DNA of 64,000 bases. Source: Austropuccinia psidii (lineage: Eukaryota; Basidiomycota; Pucciniomycetes; Pucciniales; Sphaerophragmiaceae). The stretch spans positions 54,231,569 to 54,295,568 of the forward strand of contig JALGQZ010000007.1 of NCBI GenBank assembly GCA_023105745.1, in the 5' to 3' direction. The notes under the pieces are model-generated. The model was not told where the DNA came from. It was given only the letters and a program-made list of their open reading frames with translations, and ran no database searches. A program made the translations under genes and the position numbers. Below, one piece after another: positions 11,536 through 24,184 of the stretch; within the stretch, counting starts at the first letter, position 1; the number at the start of each line of letters is the position of its first letter.

Positions 11536-12559
11536 TTATTTTTTATTGATTAATGCCAGAATGCGTTCCAGCTCCCTGATTGGCCTGCTTGATGACAATG
11601 CCGCTATAGTGAGATCCATCTGGAATTGCTTTTCTTTTGATTCCAATTCACGATTCCACTTTTCTTTTTCAAATTCATATTGCTTCGCATGTTGCTTCTC
11701 CTCGAACTCCATTTGCTTTTGCAACTTGACTTCTTCAAACCTTTGCTTTTCCATGTTGCTTGCTTTCTCTTCATTCCACCTCTCCCTGTCCCACTCCAAA
11801 TGAGCATTGTCACTGGTTTCACGGGCTACAAATCATGAATTTAGTCAGTGGGATTGATAAGAGTAGCCATAAGTCCAAAACATACCCTTTTGCCGTGATT
11901 CAAGCAAATTGGCATATGTCAGTGCAAACATATCCATTGGCCTTTTCCTAGAGCCACTCTTGTCATTCAAGCTGGGTGTCAATGCTTGATTACGCTTTTG
12001 TGTTGAATGCGTTATGGATTTAATTTGCTGTTCAAAGGAGAAATAATCAACAATGGATTTCATAAGTATCAGGCTTAAACATACTTACTGATTCATCTTG
12101 AAGGTTTTCCGCTTGAACCAAGTCATCTTCATGATGAACCAAAGGAACAAGATTGAGAGGTGATTCCAATCCATTATTCTCCTTTAAAGAGCACATGAAC
12201 TTTAATTATCACAGGTAGAAAAGGAAGAGAAAATAACTTACCTTATTGGGCAAAACATCATCATCATCACCATTTAAGCTATCTTTTGCTTGTGAATCAT
12301 AGCTTGCAACCGGAGTGACATTGGGCTTGTGGCCAAAGAGCACATCCATTTCAGCATAGCAAGGACACATACGTTCAAGCTTTTCACTCATTGAGTTTAT
12401 TACTTTACTCTCATCTTCTTCCGTTATTCCAGCCCCAGTTAAATTCTCGAATTTTTTTGCTTCCATATATTTCTTTTTATATGTTCGCCATCAATCTTGG
12501 ATGCTGCTTGAACTAAGGTTTAGTCGATTACGTGATTTTTTGTTGACCTCAATCGCCAT
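11536..12559 (-). pseudogene. Myb/SANT-like DNA-binding partner gene of the Harbinger element, four exons
   Basis: The exons are 12242-12559, 12089-12181, 11886-12027 and 11536-11825, with GT..AG introns of about 60 bp. All junctions keep the frame. The N-terminal part reads WRTYKKKYMEAKKFENLTGAG and KLERMCPCYAEMDVLFGHKP. I recognise this as the Myb/SANT-like (trihelix-like) protein common in rust genomes. The C-terminus is a charged coiled coil (EKQRFEEVKLQKQMEFEEK and following). PIF/Harbinger elements typically need such a second protein to bring the transposase to DNA. An in-frame TGA precedes WRTYKKK and a TAG lies just before the ATG at 12559, so the 5' end is damaged. Family assignment is from memory. 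Confidence 0.65.
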
Positions 12560-13011
12560 AAGCTAAAATCCATGCTGCTTTGATGAGGGAGGTCTTCCAA
12601 TAGATGTTGAACCACTAGTACCAAAACATGACTCGAAATTGGCTTTGACTGAAAGCCAATTAATTATGGTTAAATAATCTGTACGTATTAAGTGACCTGA
12701 TGGATGAGGCAGGCTAGAGGTGATCTTCATATCTGTCTTGATTTGTCTTGCTTTGGATCAAGGCATTATTATATGGATGAAGAAGTATAAATGGACTGTA
12801 AGCTGTTCGGTCAGATTGTCTAAAATGTAGTGTAGAAGAATATGTTGTGCAGGTATGAATTGTGAGTACTAATTTGGGTTAGGTTTCAAGCTGAAATCCC
12901 AGACGCATGGGATTTGGTCAAAATACCAGGGGACTCAGTTAAAATGCCATGGGATTTGGGGTCCAAATCATGTGTTATTTTAAGGCGGGATTTGGTGACT
13001 TTGACACCCCC

Positions 13012-14700
13012 TAATATTGTAATTTCTCAAGTGCCCAGACCAAACATAAGCTTGCACCATATATTTCTTCTGTTTGTTCTATATTTCTTGAAATAAAACA
13101 AACTGGTCCTTCTGCTTATTTTTTATCAATAATTTGGACTTGGTGTAGGGTTGCCCCTAATACATCTCCACATGTATCAATTTACAGCTTGAAGGGTACA
13201 TTCCAGTAAGAAATGAGAATTAAAGGCACTTCTTTAAGGGATTTTCTTATTTTCTCATATGCTCTAATTCTTTCTTGTGTCATCTCAAATACTGTCTTTT
13301 AATCATAGATTCTATATATTTACTTGGCTAGAATTGCAAAATATTTCAGGCTTTTCCTATATTTACTTCCAAATTCATGGAAAGAAATCTTTTCTATTTT
13401 AGCCTGGAGTGTTTTCTTGAGTAATACTTCTGCTTCTTTTTTTTCAATACCCAATCTTAATCCTGAAACAATATTTCCAAGTGCTTTGAGTTCTTCAAAG
13501 CCATAATTACATTTCTTAATTGAAATTTTCATATTAGCTTCTGAAACTTTGTCTAGTACTGTTGTATGTCTTTCAAGGTGAAAACACCATGATTCTGAGC
13601 ATATAATTATATCATGAATGCAAATAGCAAGCCATAATTCAGACACTTATATGGTAAATATGATATTTATCATTCCTTGATAATGAGATGGTGCATTTTT
13701 CATGCCAAAGGGCATTCTCATATAATAATAAATACCACAGTGAGTAATAATTCTAAGTAATTTATTGAATTTTGATTTCAAGACATACGTATGAGAGCCT
13801 TTCAAATCATCAATTGAGCTTATGTACTTGGATTTAGAAATCTTAATCAAGTTTCCTTGGGTTCTAGGAATTGGGTACCTATCTGAAACTGTGTAGGTAT
13901 TCAATTTCCTAAAATCCTCAACCATCCTTGATTTTTCATTATTCCAAGCAAGGATGACAGGAGTTGGAACTTTAACTTCCTCTTTATGGCCTATTTTTCC
14001 CAGAACACCAGGTTGAGTTACCTCTTGTATATGTTTTTCTAGGACTTGGCTAGCTCTTGGGCTTTATTGGTAAGCTGGTATTCTGAGAACTGGAGGGTAT
14101 TATCTGTCAATATTATTTGAAATAAGATCCACTTCATGCCTTCTGATTGTTCCTAATGGTTAGTTTTCTGAATAAAAGGTATTTTTAAATTTCTAAAACA
14201 CATTAATCAGCTCTTGATTACTTTTTGGCTATAGCTCTAGATTAATTTGCGCTTCAACAAGTTTATTTGGTACAAATCCTTTCTTATTATTATCTTTATT
14301 TGAAGATATCACTGATATTTGCTTGGGAACATTGTAAAGAGAAAATTGCTGTCTCTTATTATCTCCAATTGTAAGATATCTGTATTTAAGCTTACTGATG
14401 TTGATACCATAAATGCTCAAGTAGTCATTACCAAGTATGATGTGTTGATAATTGCATTAATCAACTACTACTATCTCTTTTTTCATTCCCATACTTTCTT
14501 CTGGGTGTGGAAATACCAGGTTAGTATTCACTATACTTAGTCTGCACATATAGTTACTAGCACTGCTAGACTGAAAACCTTCTATTTGAAACAGGTAGTT
14601 TTTCCAGTCAGGTATAATACTATTTAGGTAGTACTTTCCTACAAAAGTGAAAAAGGCTCCTGTTTCTAGGTTAACTTTTGCTTCTACATCATTTATCAAA
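13012..14700 (-). pseudogene. Element A protease, reverse transcriptase and RNase H N-terminal part
   Basis: The minus frame at 14457-14699 has VNLETGAFFTFVGK, the aspartic protease loop, with Glu-Thr-Gly where Asp-Thr/Ser-Gly is expected. The RT follows at 13647-13925 (FRKLNTYTVSDRYPIPR, MRMPFGMKNAPSHYQ) and 13320-13646 (CIHDIIICSESW, MKISIKKCNYGFEELKALG). The RT active-site motif, normally Y-x-D-D, reads CIHD, so it is inactive. RNase H remains at 13012-13320 until the Harbinger element. Order and sequence parallel element D. Confidence 0.8.
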
Positions 14701-16700
14701 ATTTATGTAATGAAAGCTGCTCCAGGAGTATTTCCTTTTCCTCTAGCAGGTTTGGTTTCACACATTCCGGAATCTTGGATCAAGCTATAGCAGTCCTTAC
14801 TGTATTATGGAAATTGAGTATGAGCTTTATTAACTTCAAATAATGCTCAGTTTTTTTTCAATATGATACTCCTCCACTGGTGTATCATCAGAAATTGCAG
14901 AATCTTGGGCAGATTCCCCTCCTTTTTTCAGTAAACTGGACTTCTTCAATTACTTTTAATTCAAACTCACATTTTCTCAATATTCTTATGTTAATAATTG
15001 AGTCAGAAATATCTGGGATTAAATCATATAGTCTGTATTTCTACTGGAGGAACTAAATGCTTTTTATTTTTAAAATCAAAGAGGGCCCTTTCAAAAGAAT
15101 TATTCATTTTAAATCTCCAGGAGTTATTGGTCCATTTATTCATTATCTCAAGTTTCCACAAAAGCCAATTACCCTTTTAATTATCCTTACTCATCTTATA
15201 ATACCATTTCTTGACAGTTCTGGTACACAAATAGTGCAATCTTGCTACTATAAATTCATCTTGTATGCTAAATTATTCCTGTAGAATGTCCACTCTTCTT
15301 ATGAATTCAATATGGTTGTATTCTCCTTCACCATAGAGCTTTGGCCATTCATCTATTCTGTGAATATCCTTGGAAGCAAATGGAATTTTTCTAGGTTTAT
15401 CTCTTTAAAATTGATTGACACTTTCCTATGGATATTATTTCCCTTCATCCAAAGGTGTATAAGGTATTGCCATATGTGAAGTTGATTAATAAGCCTTCTG
15501 GATTTTATTCACTTGTGCAATTAATTCCTCCTTCAATTTCTTTCTCTCATTATCACTTATTTGCAAGGGTGTGCAAAGAAGATTGGTGTTATGAGCTATC
15601 TCTAGCACATTTTATTTCAAATTCTGCGTTGGTAATTGATATTATTGATGGAAATCTTATCCATTTATTCACTGTTTACCTCAGTTTTACACTCAAGTTT
15701 TTCACATGTGTGAGAAGTAGACTCAATTCCTGAATTTTTCACTTGACACCATTAAGCAAAGACTCTGTGATTGTTTTTCAACTTATTAGTATTTAATTAT
15801 AATTTCTTTAAGTCTCTATCAAAAATCTTAAGTTATCCATTGATGGTGGGATTAATATGCTTAATTTCATCCATATTTTGTGTGGAATGGTCCTGTTTGT
15901 CTTTTCTTGGCTCTTGGTGGTGAACTCCATAAGAGTCCTGGACATATTGAGCACACTGTTCATGAAGAAAGGCTACAATTTGGGAATCCTGTACCCTTGT
16001 GTGTAAGTTCAGTGCCAATGGGCTTTTCCTTTGCCCTTGTTTTTGTGGTTTCTGGGACCTTTCTTCTCTTTCTTAGCTCCCCTGTGATTTTCACTGGGAG
16101 TTCTAAAGCTCCTTGAGGCTAATGGTCCTTCTTTTTTCATAGCTGGGGTCATCTCCAGTTCTTTGTTTTGGTCTACTAATGAAAGACTCTGATTCTTGAA
16201 CCAATTATTTATATTATTTACCTTTTACTTGCAAGACTTGGGGCTCAAACCTCCCAAATCCTTCATGGTCTTCTCTTAATTTTTAATTAAGATCTAATGG
16301 CTTCCTCCCACAGGCTTAGGAATATTTCCCATTTTTCTTCTTTGGCTTCTCTAAACCAGTTTCTGTACTGGGACTGATATATCTCTATGTCTGCCACTTG
16401 TAAATAGTTCAGCTATTAATACTGTACTCCAAAGAAGTTCTGACTCATATGTCACATCAAAATTGGTGGTTAAAGACTATGTGGAATGGATAAAAATCTA
16501 GAATTCTCCAAATATGCCTATCTTGAGAAAGGCCTTACAGGTTTCTATTTTTCTATATCCATTGGGTTGGACTGAATATTTTCTTCCATTTTCACATCAA
16601 TATGCAATAACTCAAATATTTAAACAATAAAAAACACACCTTTTGGTGGTTGTTTGAGTAAATCTGTCTTGAATAAAGTACCTTTTTTGGAAATATGGAC
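14701..16700 (-). pseudogene. Element A gag remnant
   Basis: Minus-strand fragments match the gag of element D in order. Around 15300-15400 the reading EWPKLYGEGEYNHIEFIR corresponds to D's EWPHFSGEGEYDHMEFIR. 15060-15180 contains the WKLEIMNKWTN-like region. 15833-16018 (NLHTRVQDSQ) parallels D's LQPGLQNPKD. Frames are interrupted many times. The N-terminal limit is approximate. Confidence 0.65.
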
Positions 16701-16947
16701 TTCCACACTTTCCTTTAATTCTGGGCTGATTAAAGACACTAACCCAAAAAAGAATTTTAAAAGTTTTTGGATTTAAAAAAGCCATGTTTAAAAAAATATA
16801 AAATCAATCCCAATTCCTCAATGAAAAAATATTTCAAGACAATTTCAAAAAATGAAAAAAAAAATTCTTTTAAAATAAAGAAAAAATTATTAAATTAACA
16901 CCCTTTTTAATTAAATAAATATATTTATTAAGTGTTTAAACTTCAAA

Positions 16948-16965
16948 AAACATGGCTGGAACCCA
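16948..16965 (-). other. Primer-binding site of element A
   Basis: On the minus strand, two bases inside the 5' LTR edge (16968), the sequence reads TGGGTTCCAGCCATG. It starts with TGG as expected for pairing with a tRNA 3' CCA end. It resembles the site of element D (TGGGGCCCAGCCATG) in the same place. This fixes the orientation of element A as minus. Confidence 0.75.
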
Positions 16966-16967
16966 AA

Positions 16968-18369
16968 TGTGAGATTTGTCTATCAAACTCTTGATAATAT
17001 TACTACTAATCAAGAGTACTATGACTGTTCTTATGAAATATAATAAATGAGTTTATCTTAACCAGGAAATAATAATTAATTTCTGGATTATTTCTTTTAC
17101 TTTTTGTACTCTACTAGTGATTATAACAGTAATTAGTAACTGTCTACCAGAATCAATTACAAGAGCTAATAATAAAACTTATCAAAATAATATGAATTCA
17201 TTTCAATCAATAATCATATTCTTCAAGGATAATTATAGTAATTTCTTTAGAAAAACTAAAATACTTGTAGAAAAAACTTCAAGAATCTAATGAAACACTC
17301 ACTAATTCAACAAAAATACCCTTTAAATAATAAGTAGAGTAATTTGAGGGATTATTTGTAAATTTAAAGGATCAATAATTAATTTAAAACAGAAATACAG
17401 CAATTTACTTGTCAAATAAAATTGGAAATAGTATAATTATTTGATTTTGAGTTTTCCTTATTTATTTGGAAAGATCAAAATACGTGAGAAGTACTTTAAC
17501 TAATCTTCACTTGTTGGTATTAATCATAAAACTGAATGAGAATATTATATCTGGAAAAAGCAGAAATAGTAGACTTATTTTAAGTCTACAACAGCTCACA
17601 GATGCATGAAATAAAGCAAACCTGAAGATCAGTGAGTGGGAAACCAGTCACATTAATTGGTTTGATGATTAAATCACTTGTAGTCATGTAAGATTATCAT
17701 AATTTTATAATTAAGTCATTTTATGTGACTATCAACCCATTTATGGTCAATGGATAAAGGATTAACAACTGGAAATCTTACTTAATTTAGAAGGAAAATC
17801 CTTTTCTCAAATTTATCAATTTTATTGAAAATTTAATGACAGGTTGCATTCTCTGTGGATCTTTGAAGATTCAGTGTTTAACATTGAATCATTAAAAACA
17901 GACTGTAAGTAAACCTTTTAATTTAAATTATGAATTGAGAATTCTTTTTGGCTTTATTTTGGAATATCTCTCTCTCCATTTTTCCTGAAATATTCAAAGG
18001 CATTCTTCAAGAGTTTTATTTTCAATTAATTTTTTGAATTTTTACCCCATATCATAATATCATCGAGATACCTGGATCCCAAGAGGTAGTATCATGGAAA
18101 CCAGTACAAAATACTTGTTCACAGGAGTAATAGCTATTCATTACATCCTTTCCTCATCAAAATAGGAGCTTATTTTCCATTTTCTAATAATTAAATGGGA
18201 TATTGACTTGATGACAAGGTTCCCAAGATATTTTAATGGACCAATTGTGCCATTATCAGCCATAGATCTAAGCTTTAGAGCTGGCCACACCTCAGAGGCC
18301 TCTCAAGATGGGTACTCTGGCTCTCTTTGATTTCTTTTGTCTTCCTTAGCTATTTTTTCATCATAAATG
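16968..18369 (-). repeat. Right (5') LTR of element A, first piece
   Basis: It begins TGTGAGATTTG and matches the solo LTR from its first base. The alignment stops at 18369 where gypsy element B is inserted, and resumes at 27953. The junction, read across the gap, corresponds to the uninterrupted sequence at about 2595-2615 in the left LTR. Confidence 0.88.
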
Positions 18370-19896
18370 TATCACAACCATGTGTAATCACCCCACCCCA
18401 ATGGGTGTTTATTGCAACTCTAGCCTGAACCCAATCTATGGCCAATTGTCCATTTCATCTGTTTTATGGCCAATTGGACCCTTTGGGCCATATCCTGCTA
18501 TCATTGGTCTTTTTGGCCAATTCTCCACCTCACCAACCCCCAGGCCAATACCCTTTTTTTGGGCCTGGGGGTCCATTTTGTCTTCCAGGGGCCTCTTTCC
18601 CCTCTAGCCATCACCAGGCCTTTTGGCCAAACCTCTTTTATTGGGGGTCTATGGCCTAAAGGACCTTTATGGGCAATTTAGGCCCCCTACAGCCTCTACA
18701 TCCCATGGTCTGTGGGACCCTTAAGCCCCTTTTGGCCTAAATCCAATGAGGCCAAAAGGGGCCAAGCGGGCCCACCTGAGCCAGTTTTTGGCCCAAAATG
18801 GCCCAAAACAACCCCAGGACCCAAATTGGCCAAGAACCACAGTTTGGCCTCTGGAAACCACCAGAGGCCACCAGCTCAGGTCCAGAAAGCCTTCCCCTAA
18901 ATTCAGGGGAAGACTTCTCCTTCATCAATGTACCCCATACCAAAGGATCTAGGCATGGTTCATATATGGTATAATATACCATTGGGCACCATTTTTGCTC
19001 AGCAATCCAATGGTGATGCTTTCAGGACCCAATTATGTCTTTTCAATTCAAGTCCCTAAATCCATCACCCATTTCGAAGGAATATTTTGCTGTCATTCAG
19101 TCTTGCAATTCCTGGCAGCTACCAGAAGGTTATTTGAGGACCCCAACCACCTAGCCCTGCAAGAGTTGGGTTTTTATTTCTTTTGAGGATTATTCAAGGG
19201 GTAATTTCAAGAGGTTATTAATCATTCAATCAGTTTTCAAGGCATCACCTACTTCAGTATTCCTTGGACAGCTCAATTGGTCCATACAGGCTGTATTCAA
19301 GCAACTTGTATGGCCTTGGCCCTTTTGAGCCAACACATATTCCACTATGGGAATTCCATTACACAGTTCAATTATCAATATGGACAGATCTTTATTGACC
19401 CAAAACAGTCAATACAGCTGGGTGATCAACCCTCCAGGATTAGTCTTCAACTCTCCACATATACTGGCCACCTTTTCTTCCCTGGGGACTTTTTCCTCAG
19501 TTAATTAATATATTGGATTCATTTTTATCCTTATTTTATTTTCATTTATTAAACTAAATACTTATAATATTAGGTCATTCATTTGCACCTTTTCTTCTTT
19601 GCCTGTCAGTGGATATTGGTGGTCATATCCTTTACTAATTCCATTGTTCTTTCTGGAAGGTTGAAACAGTAAATTGAGGATTCATTTGGTTGGCTCTTTG
19701 GCTTTTGTCTTTTGCTTATTATCTTTGTCCATTGGCTTCCTTCTTATTTTATCCTTGGCATATTTGTCCTTACTCTTATACTTCTTTAAAGAAATATAAT
19801 CCTTGTTATTTCTTTATTCTTTTGGTGCTCTCCAAGTGAGCTCTTGATTCCTGAGTGCCAGGCCACTCTTTTCTTTCAAAAAGAGCCCATGTGACA
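18370..19896 (+). repeat. 5' LTR of element B
   Basis: It starts TATCACAACCATGTG (the 3' copy starts TGTCACAACC, so the canonical TG is mutated here) and ends CCATGTGACA. It matches 26369-27947 along its length with substitutions and small indels. An internal stretch of repeated TGGGCC/GGCC words (18420-18850) makes it much GC-richer than its surroundings. Confidence 0.88.
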
Positions 19897-20614
19897 TCAT
19901 ATTAATTAACTCATGATTTACTTTTATTATATTCATTCATTCCTTTCATCAAAATTATGATTCTTCAATGCTTATGAATTTTGTTATTTATTGTCACTTC
20001 TCAATTTTCTCTCATTCATTCTTCATTCTTTAAAATTGAAAGCTGACCCATTTTTATTTTTGTTTTTCTCTTTAAATATTAATTCAATCATCAATTCTTT
20101 TAAAATCTTAATTCAGGTCTTATTTCAATTCTTAATTGATTTTCAATTTGGTCATCAAGATTATTCAGACACGTTCTTCATATCAGGATTCAATTTGATT
20201 TATTCTTTAAGAATTTTGATTCAGGGAAGAATTCACTTGATTTTTTATTTTATTGACTTATTTTACATAAAATTGATTTTCAATTCAAGAAATTTGATTG
20301 ACCTGAAGATGATTGATTTTTCTGATTTTTTCACATCAAGAATTTTGAGATAAATTTATTTGTCCTCAAGATTTTATTGATTGATTGATTTTTCTGCAAG
20401 ATTTTGATTTGATTTAATTGACATATTGATATTGAATTCACGACTCATTTGATATTGGATTAATTGACATACCTGAAGATTTTCATTGATTCATTGATTT
20501 TTCCTCAAGATTTGATTTTGATTTTGACTTCAAGATTTATTTTGGATTGCCTCAAGTTTCTCATCTTCAAATTTTGACTTATTATTCATTTTATTTCATT
20601 TTATTCCTCAAATA
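19897..20614 (+). other. Leader region of element B
   Basis: This stretch lies between the 5' LTR and the gag ATG. It is T-rich, with many repeats of the words TTGATTTT and TTCAAGATT. There is no gene, and no clear tRNA-complementary site directly after the LTR. Confidence 0.6.
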
Positions 20615-21927
20615 ATGCCTATCAAACACTCACCTCCTGAAAGACAGACAAGATCTCAGGCCAGAGCTCAAGCTGTTCTTACACCAATTCCAAGAGCTCC
20701 TCTTGATTTCACCTCAGCAGTTTTTCAACTGAGGGCCCAATTTCAAAGGAGCAGAACCATCCAGGAAGGAAGGAAGAGGGCCAAGAAGATCAAATTCTTT
20801 CTCAGGAGAAGTTGGCCGTTTTCCAGGACTTTCAAGGACCACTTTCAAAGTTCCTGGTGAAGATGGTGAAGAGGAGGAGGAGAATTCTGTGGAAGAGGAA
20901 GAGTCTGATGGTACTGAAGGTGTCCCTGCTCCTTTGGGGGAATCCAAAGGTATCGGAGGACTAGCTCTAGCCCAGTCTAATCAGCCTGTCTATCATCAGT
21001 CTAAACCATCCTTATTGGCCATCATGCAGAAAATGACTCATATTATGGCCAGTCTTCAAGAAGATTCATCTTCTGAATCATCAAGACCACCAGCCTTCAA
21101 GACTCCATCTATGAAGGCACCATAATGCTTTGATGGGACTCAGACCTTCAAAGTTAGAAGCTGATTCAGTCTTGGAAATTAATCTTTCATAATGACCCAT
21201 AAAATTTCTCTCAAGAAAGAAAGAAGGTCCTTTATACCACTTCATTTCTTATTGGCAGGGATGTGAAATGGATTGAGCCTTATCTTTCCAATCTCACCAA
21301 TCAAGAGCCAAGTTATCTTCTCAATTCATGTAATTTATTTGAATCTCAACTATTTACTTTCTTTGAGGACCCAAATGAAGTTATAAAAGCTGAAGCAGAG
21401 TTGGATTCTTTGAGAATGAAAGAAGGTGGACATTTATCATTATACATTGTCAATTTAAGAAGTTTGGTTTCAAGAATTGAAGATTGGGGTGAAAGGCTCT
21501 CATCCATCATTTAAGGAAAGGATTTCCATCCAGGATATTGGATCAAGTGGCCTCCCATTCTTCAAGACTTGACTCACTCCAAGACTTAATGGATATTACC
21601 CTGGGGCTTGATACCAGGTATGATGAGAGGCAAAAAGAAAAGAGTCATCATCAAGAGAAGAAGCCTGAATCCTCAAAGTCAAATTCTTCTCATCCTCAAA
21701 GTTCTTCAAGCTCAAATCAAAAGAAGAATTTTCACAAGAGGTACAAGCCCCATTATTCTTTGTTGAATAAATATTTCAAGTTGATGAATTCTGAAAAAGA
21801 AAGAAGAATCAAGGAGGGCTTATGTACCTATTGTGGTGGAAAGAATAGTCTCAATTCCTGTGTCAAAAGGCCTCAAAACCAGCTTACCCAACCATCAGGC
21901 AAACTTCCCAGCCAGGAAAACACCTGA
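20615..21927 (+). pseudogene. Element B gag
   Basis: It starts at ATG 20615 (MPIKHSPPERQTRSQ). It continues through an acidic, serine-rich segment (20889-21125), the retrotransposon gag region (21263-21514, KWIEPYLSNLTNQ, FRxLVSRI-like) and a basic C-terminus with a zinc knuckle (21538-21927). The four segments lie in different frames, so at least three frameshifts are present. The knuckle reads CTYCGGKNSLNSC; the His expected between the second and last Cys is Asn. Gag would form the particle around the RNA. The N-terminal sequence is the type I associate with Austropuccinia psidii. Confidence 0.85.
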
Positions 21928-21980
21928 GTTAAGATCATGTTGTTTTCAATGGTCTTCACTGTTTTCCATCCAGAGCACAA

Positions 21981-22541
21981 TTGTGCATTCTCAATACCAG
22001 TGTCAATAATTCTCTTAAATTATTTGTTTTTTCTTCTCTCTTTAATATGTTTTACACTATTATCATTGATTCTGGTGCTACCAGCTCATTTATTGCAAGG
22101 CAGTTTTCTCACAAGTATTCTTTGACCATGTCAGAACTCCCAGAGAAGATTCCTCTTATCATTTTAGACTCTTCTGAGTCCCCTTCCTTATCTGTGACCA
22201 ACCATACCAAATATATGGTTGAGCTCCCTTCCTTCCCAAGCTTTTAATGGGACTTTTTAGTAATTGATACTCCCAAGGGAGAAGACCTCATATTGGGCTT
22301 TGACTTTCTTAATCATTTTAATCCATCTATGGATTTGAGGAAAGGGCTGATCACCTTTAATTCTGATCATAAGGACTATTATGATCCTTCAAATTCTTTC
22401 AGTAATGATTTTTCTTCTGCCAAATCATGTGAAGCTCTGGTTGGTGATTCTAGAACACCATCATTCCCATCTTGTGTCCATATTCCTTCCTTAAATTCCC
22501 CACAGTCATTACTATCCTCTGGATATGAGGTATTCAAATAG
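21981..22541 (+). pseudogene. Element B aspartic protease region
   Basis: IIIDSGATSSFIARQF holds the D-S-G active-site triad of a retropepsin-like protease. The frame stops after PSFPSF (22247) and continues as WDFLVIDTPKGEDLILGFDF, the usual ILG-x-D/P flap-side motif. A second stop falls at 22541. Confidence 0.8.
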
Positions 22542-22598
22542 ATAAAAGATGTTGGAGAAGATAATTCTGTAACTTCACTTTATCTCTTCTTTGGGAAT

Positions 22599-23435
22599 AT
22601 GGACCTTCCTCCTTCATCTTATCATGACTCCCTGGAGGAGTTGTGGGATGAAGAGGAAGAGCCAGAAGAAGTAGAAACCATGATGAGGGTCATTCCTTCT
22701 GCTTATCACCAGTATTTGAATGTATTCTTGAAGGTTAAAGAAGATAAACTTCCTCCTCACCGTGCTTGTGATCTTCATATTGAGCTAGAGGGGTCTCTAC
22801 CTCCAGTTGGGGTGATCTACTCTTTATCAAACCGAGAGTCAGATACACTCAGGGCCTAAATTTCAGAGAATGTAGAGAAAGGTTTTATCCTGTTAAGCTC
22901 CTCTTCAACAGGAGCACCTGTCCTCTTTGTCAAAAAGAAGGATGGTGGCCTCTGTTTGTGTGTTGATTACCGCAAACGCGATGCTGTTACGAGGAAGAAC
23001 AAGTATCCTGTTCCTCCTATGAGTCAGATTCTCACTGTTTTTAATGGTTCTTCTATCTTCTCAAAGATTTATTTGTGTGGTTCATATAAGCTTCTCAGAA
23101 TCAAGGAGGGTGATAAAGATTTTACTGCTTTTAAAACTAAATATGGCAGTCATGAGTACTTGTGTATGCCATTTGTGCTCACCAATGCTCCTGCCTCTTT
23201 TCAAAATCTTGTCAATTATATCTTTTATGATATGCTTGATGTTTATGTTGTGGTTTATTTGGATGACATTATGGTATTTTCCAAATCTGAGGAAGAACAT
23301 GTCACTCATGTGTTCACTGTTCTTTCCAAACTCAGAGCCAATAATCTCTTTTCTAATGCCTCTAAGTGCCTGTTTCATGTTTCTGGTGTAGAGTACTTCT
23401 TTTATATTGTTTCTTCTGAAGGCCTCAAGATGTAA
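22599..23435 (+). pseudogene. Element B reverse transcriptase
   Basis: The connecting region reads VIPSAYHQYLNVF. The palm follows: CVDYRKR, KNKYPVPPMSQ, motif A FSKIYLCGSYKLLRI, the LCMPFVLTNAPASFQ motif, and the active site YLDDIMVFSKSEEEH. In motif A the catalytic Asp expected after KI is Tyr. The frame is interrupted by a TAA at about 22857 and one at 23433. The catalytic loss at motif A would abolish polymerase activity. Confidence 0.85.
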
Positions 23436-24184
23436 AAAGCAAAATTCCAGCAAGTTCTCAATTGGCTTCCTTCAAGGAACCTCAAGGCTCTTCAATCATT
23501 CCTTGGCTTTGCCAATTTTTACCACCATTTCATCAAGAATTATTCAAAGAAGATTAGTTAATTCACCAGTTTCCTCAAGAAATATTCCTGTTTTCCCCTC
23601 AATGAGGAAGCTCTTAGCCAGTTTCACCAATTCAAAGAGGCCTTCACCACATCTCCAATCCTTTCTCACTTCAATCCTTCTCTATCCACCATTATAGAGA
23701 CTGATGCATCCAATTATGCCTTGGGTTCTGTACTGAGTCAGGTTTCTGACTCAGGAAAAATCCCAATTCATTTGATAGCTGCAAGCTTATTCCAGAAGGG
23801 CTAAACTATGAGATTCATGAAAAGGAGCTCCTTGGCATAGTCTGGGCTCTCAAGCGCTGGAGGACTTTTTTTCTTTCACTTTCTTCCCCTTTTGAAGTCC
23901 TCACCAATCACTCTTCCTTGCAATACTTCATGTCTTCAAAATTTCTTACTTTCCATCAATCCCGCTGGGCTGAATTCCTTTCTGAATTTCATTTCTCTAT
24001 CACTTACCTCCCTGGCTACCTAGCTACCCTTCCGGATGCCTTATCACATTGGGACAACGTTTATCCAGAGAGGGTGGAGGATTTCATCAGCAAGAATCCA
24101 ATGAATTTTCAACAACCCATTAAGCAATATGAAGTTCAGCCCTCAAGATTTTTTGCATTCAAGGTGGAATTTTTCCAAATGTGA
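23436..24184 (+). pseudogene. Element B RNase H
   Basis: It continues after the RT stop with LQSFLGFANFYHHFI (thumb/connection) and ETDASNYALGSVLSQ, the first RNase H acidic motif. It then shifts frame near 23790 to a segment ending FHFSITYLPGYLATLPDALSHW (23918-24184). The latter matches the typical end of gypsy RNase H (YxPGxxNxxxDALSR). Confidence 0.8.

Larger units (their letters stand above)
6959..13011. mobile_element. PIF/Harbinger-type DNA transposon carrying a TET/JBP-like dioxygenase gene
   Basis: This 6053-bp element has terminal inverted repeats. Its left end begins GGGGGTGTCAAAG and its right end is CTTTGACACCCCC; the match extends to about 25 bp with one mismatch. Both ends are rich in repeated ACCAAATCCC/GGGATTTGGT words. 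It is flanked by TAATA on both sides (6954-6958, 13012-13016). Inside are a two-exon transposase (plus), a TET/JBP-like dioxygenase gene (minus), an AT-rich spacer with three hairpins, and a four-exon Myb/SANT-like gene (minus). It splits the RNase H of element A. Point defects in all three genes suggest it is dead. Confidence 0.88.

Noticed and set aside
11546..11803. Plus-strand frame rich in Ser and Phe
   Set aside because: It is the antisense of the charged coiled coil of the Myb/SANT-like gene.
18380..18982. Several overlapping frames in both LTRs of element B (also 26286-27055)
   Set aside because: They come from repeated TGGGCC/GGCC words inside the LTR and differ between the two LTR copies. 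There is no sign of selection on a protein.
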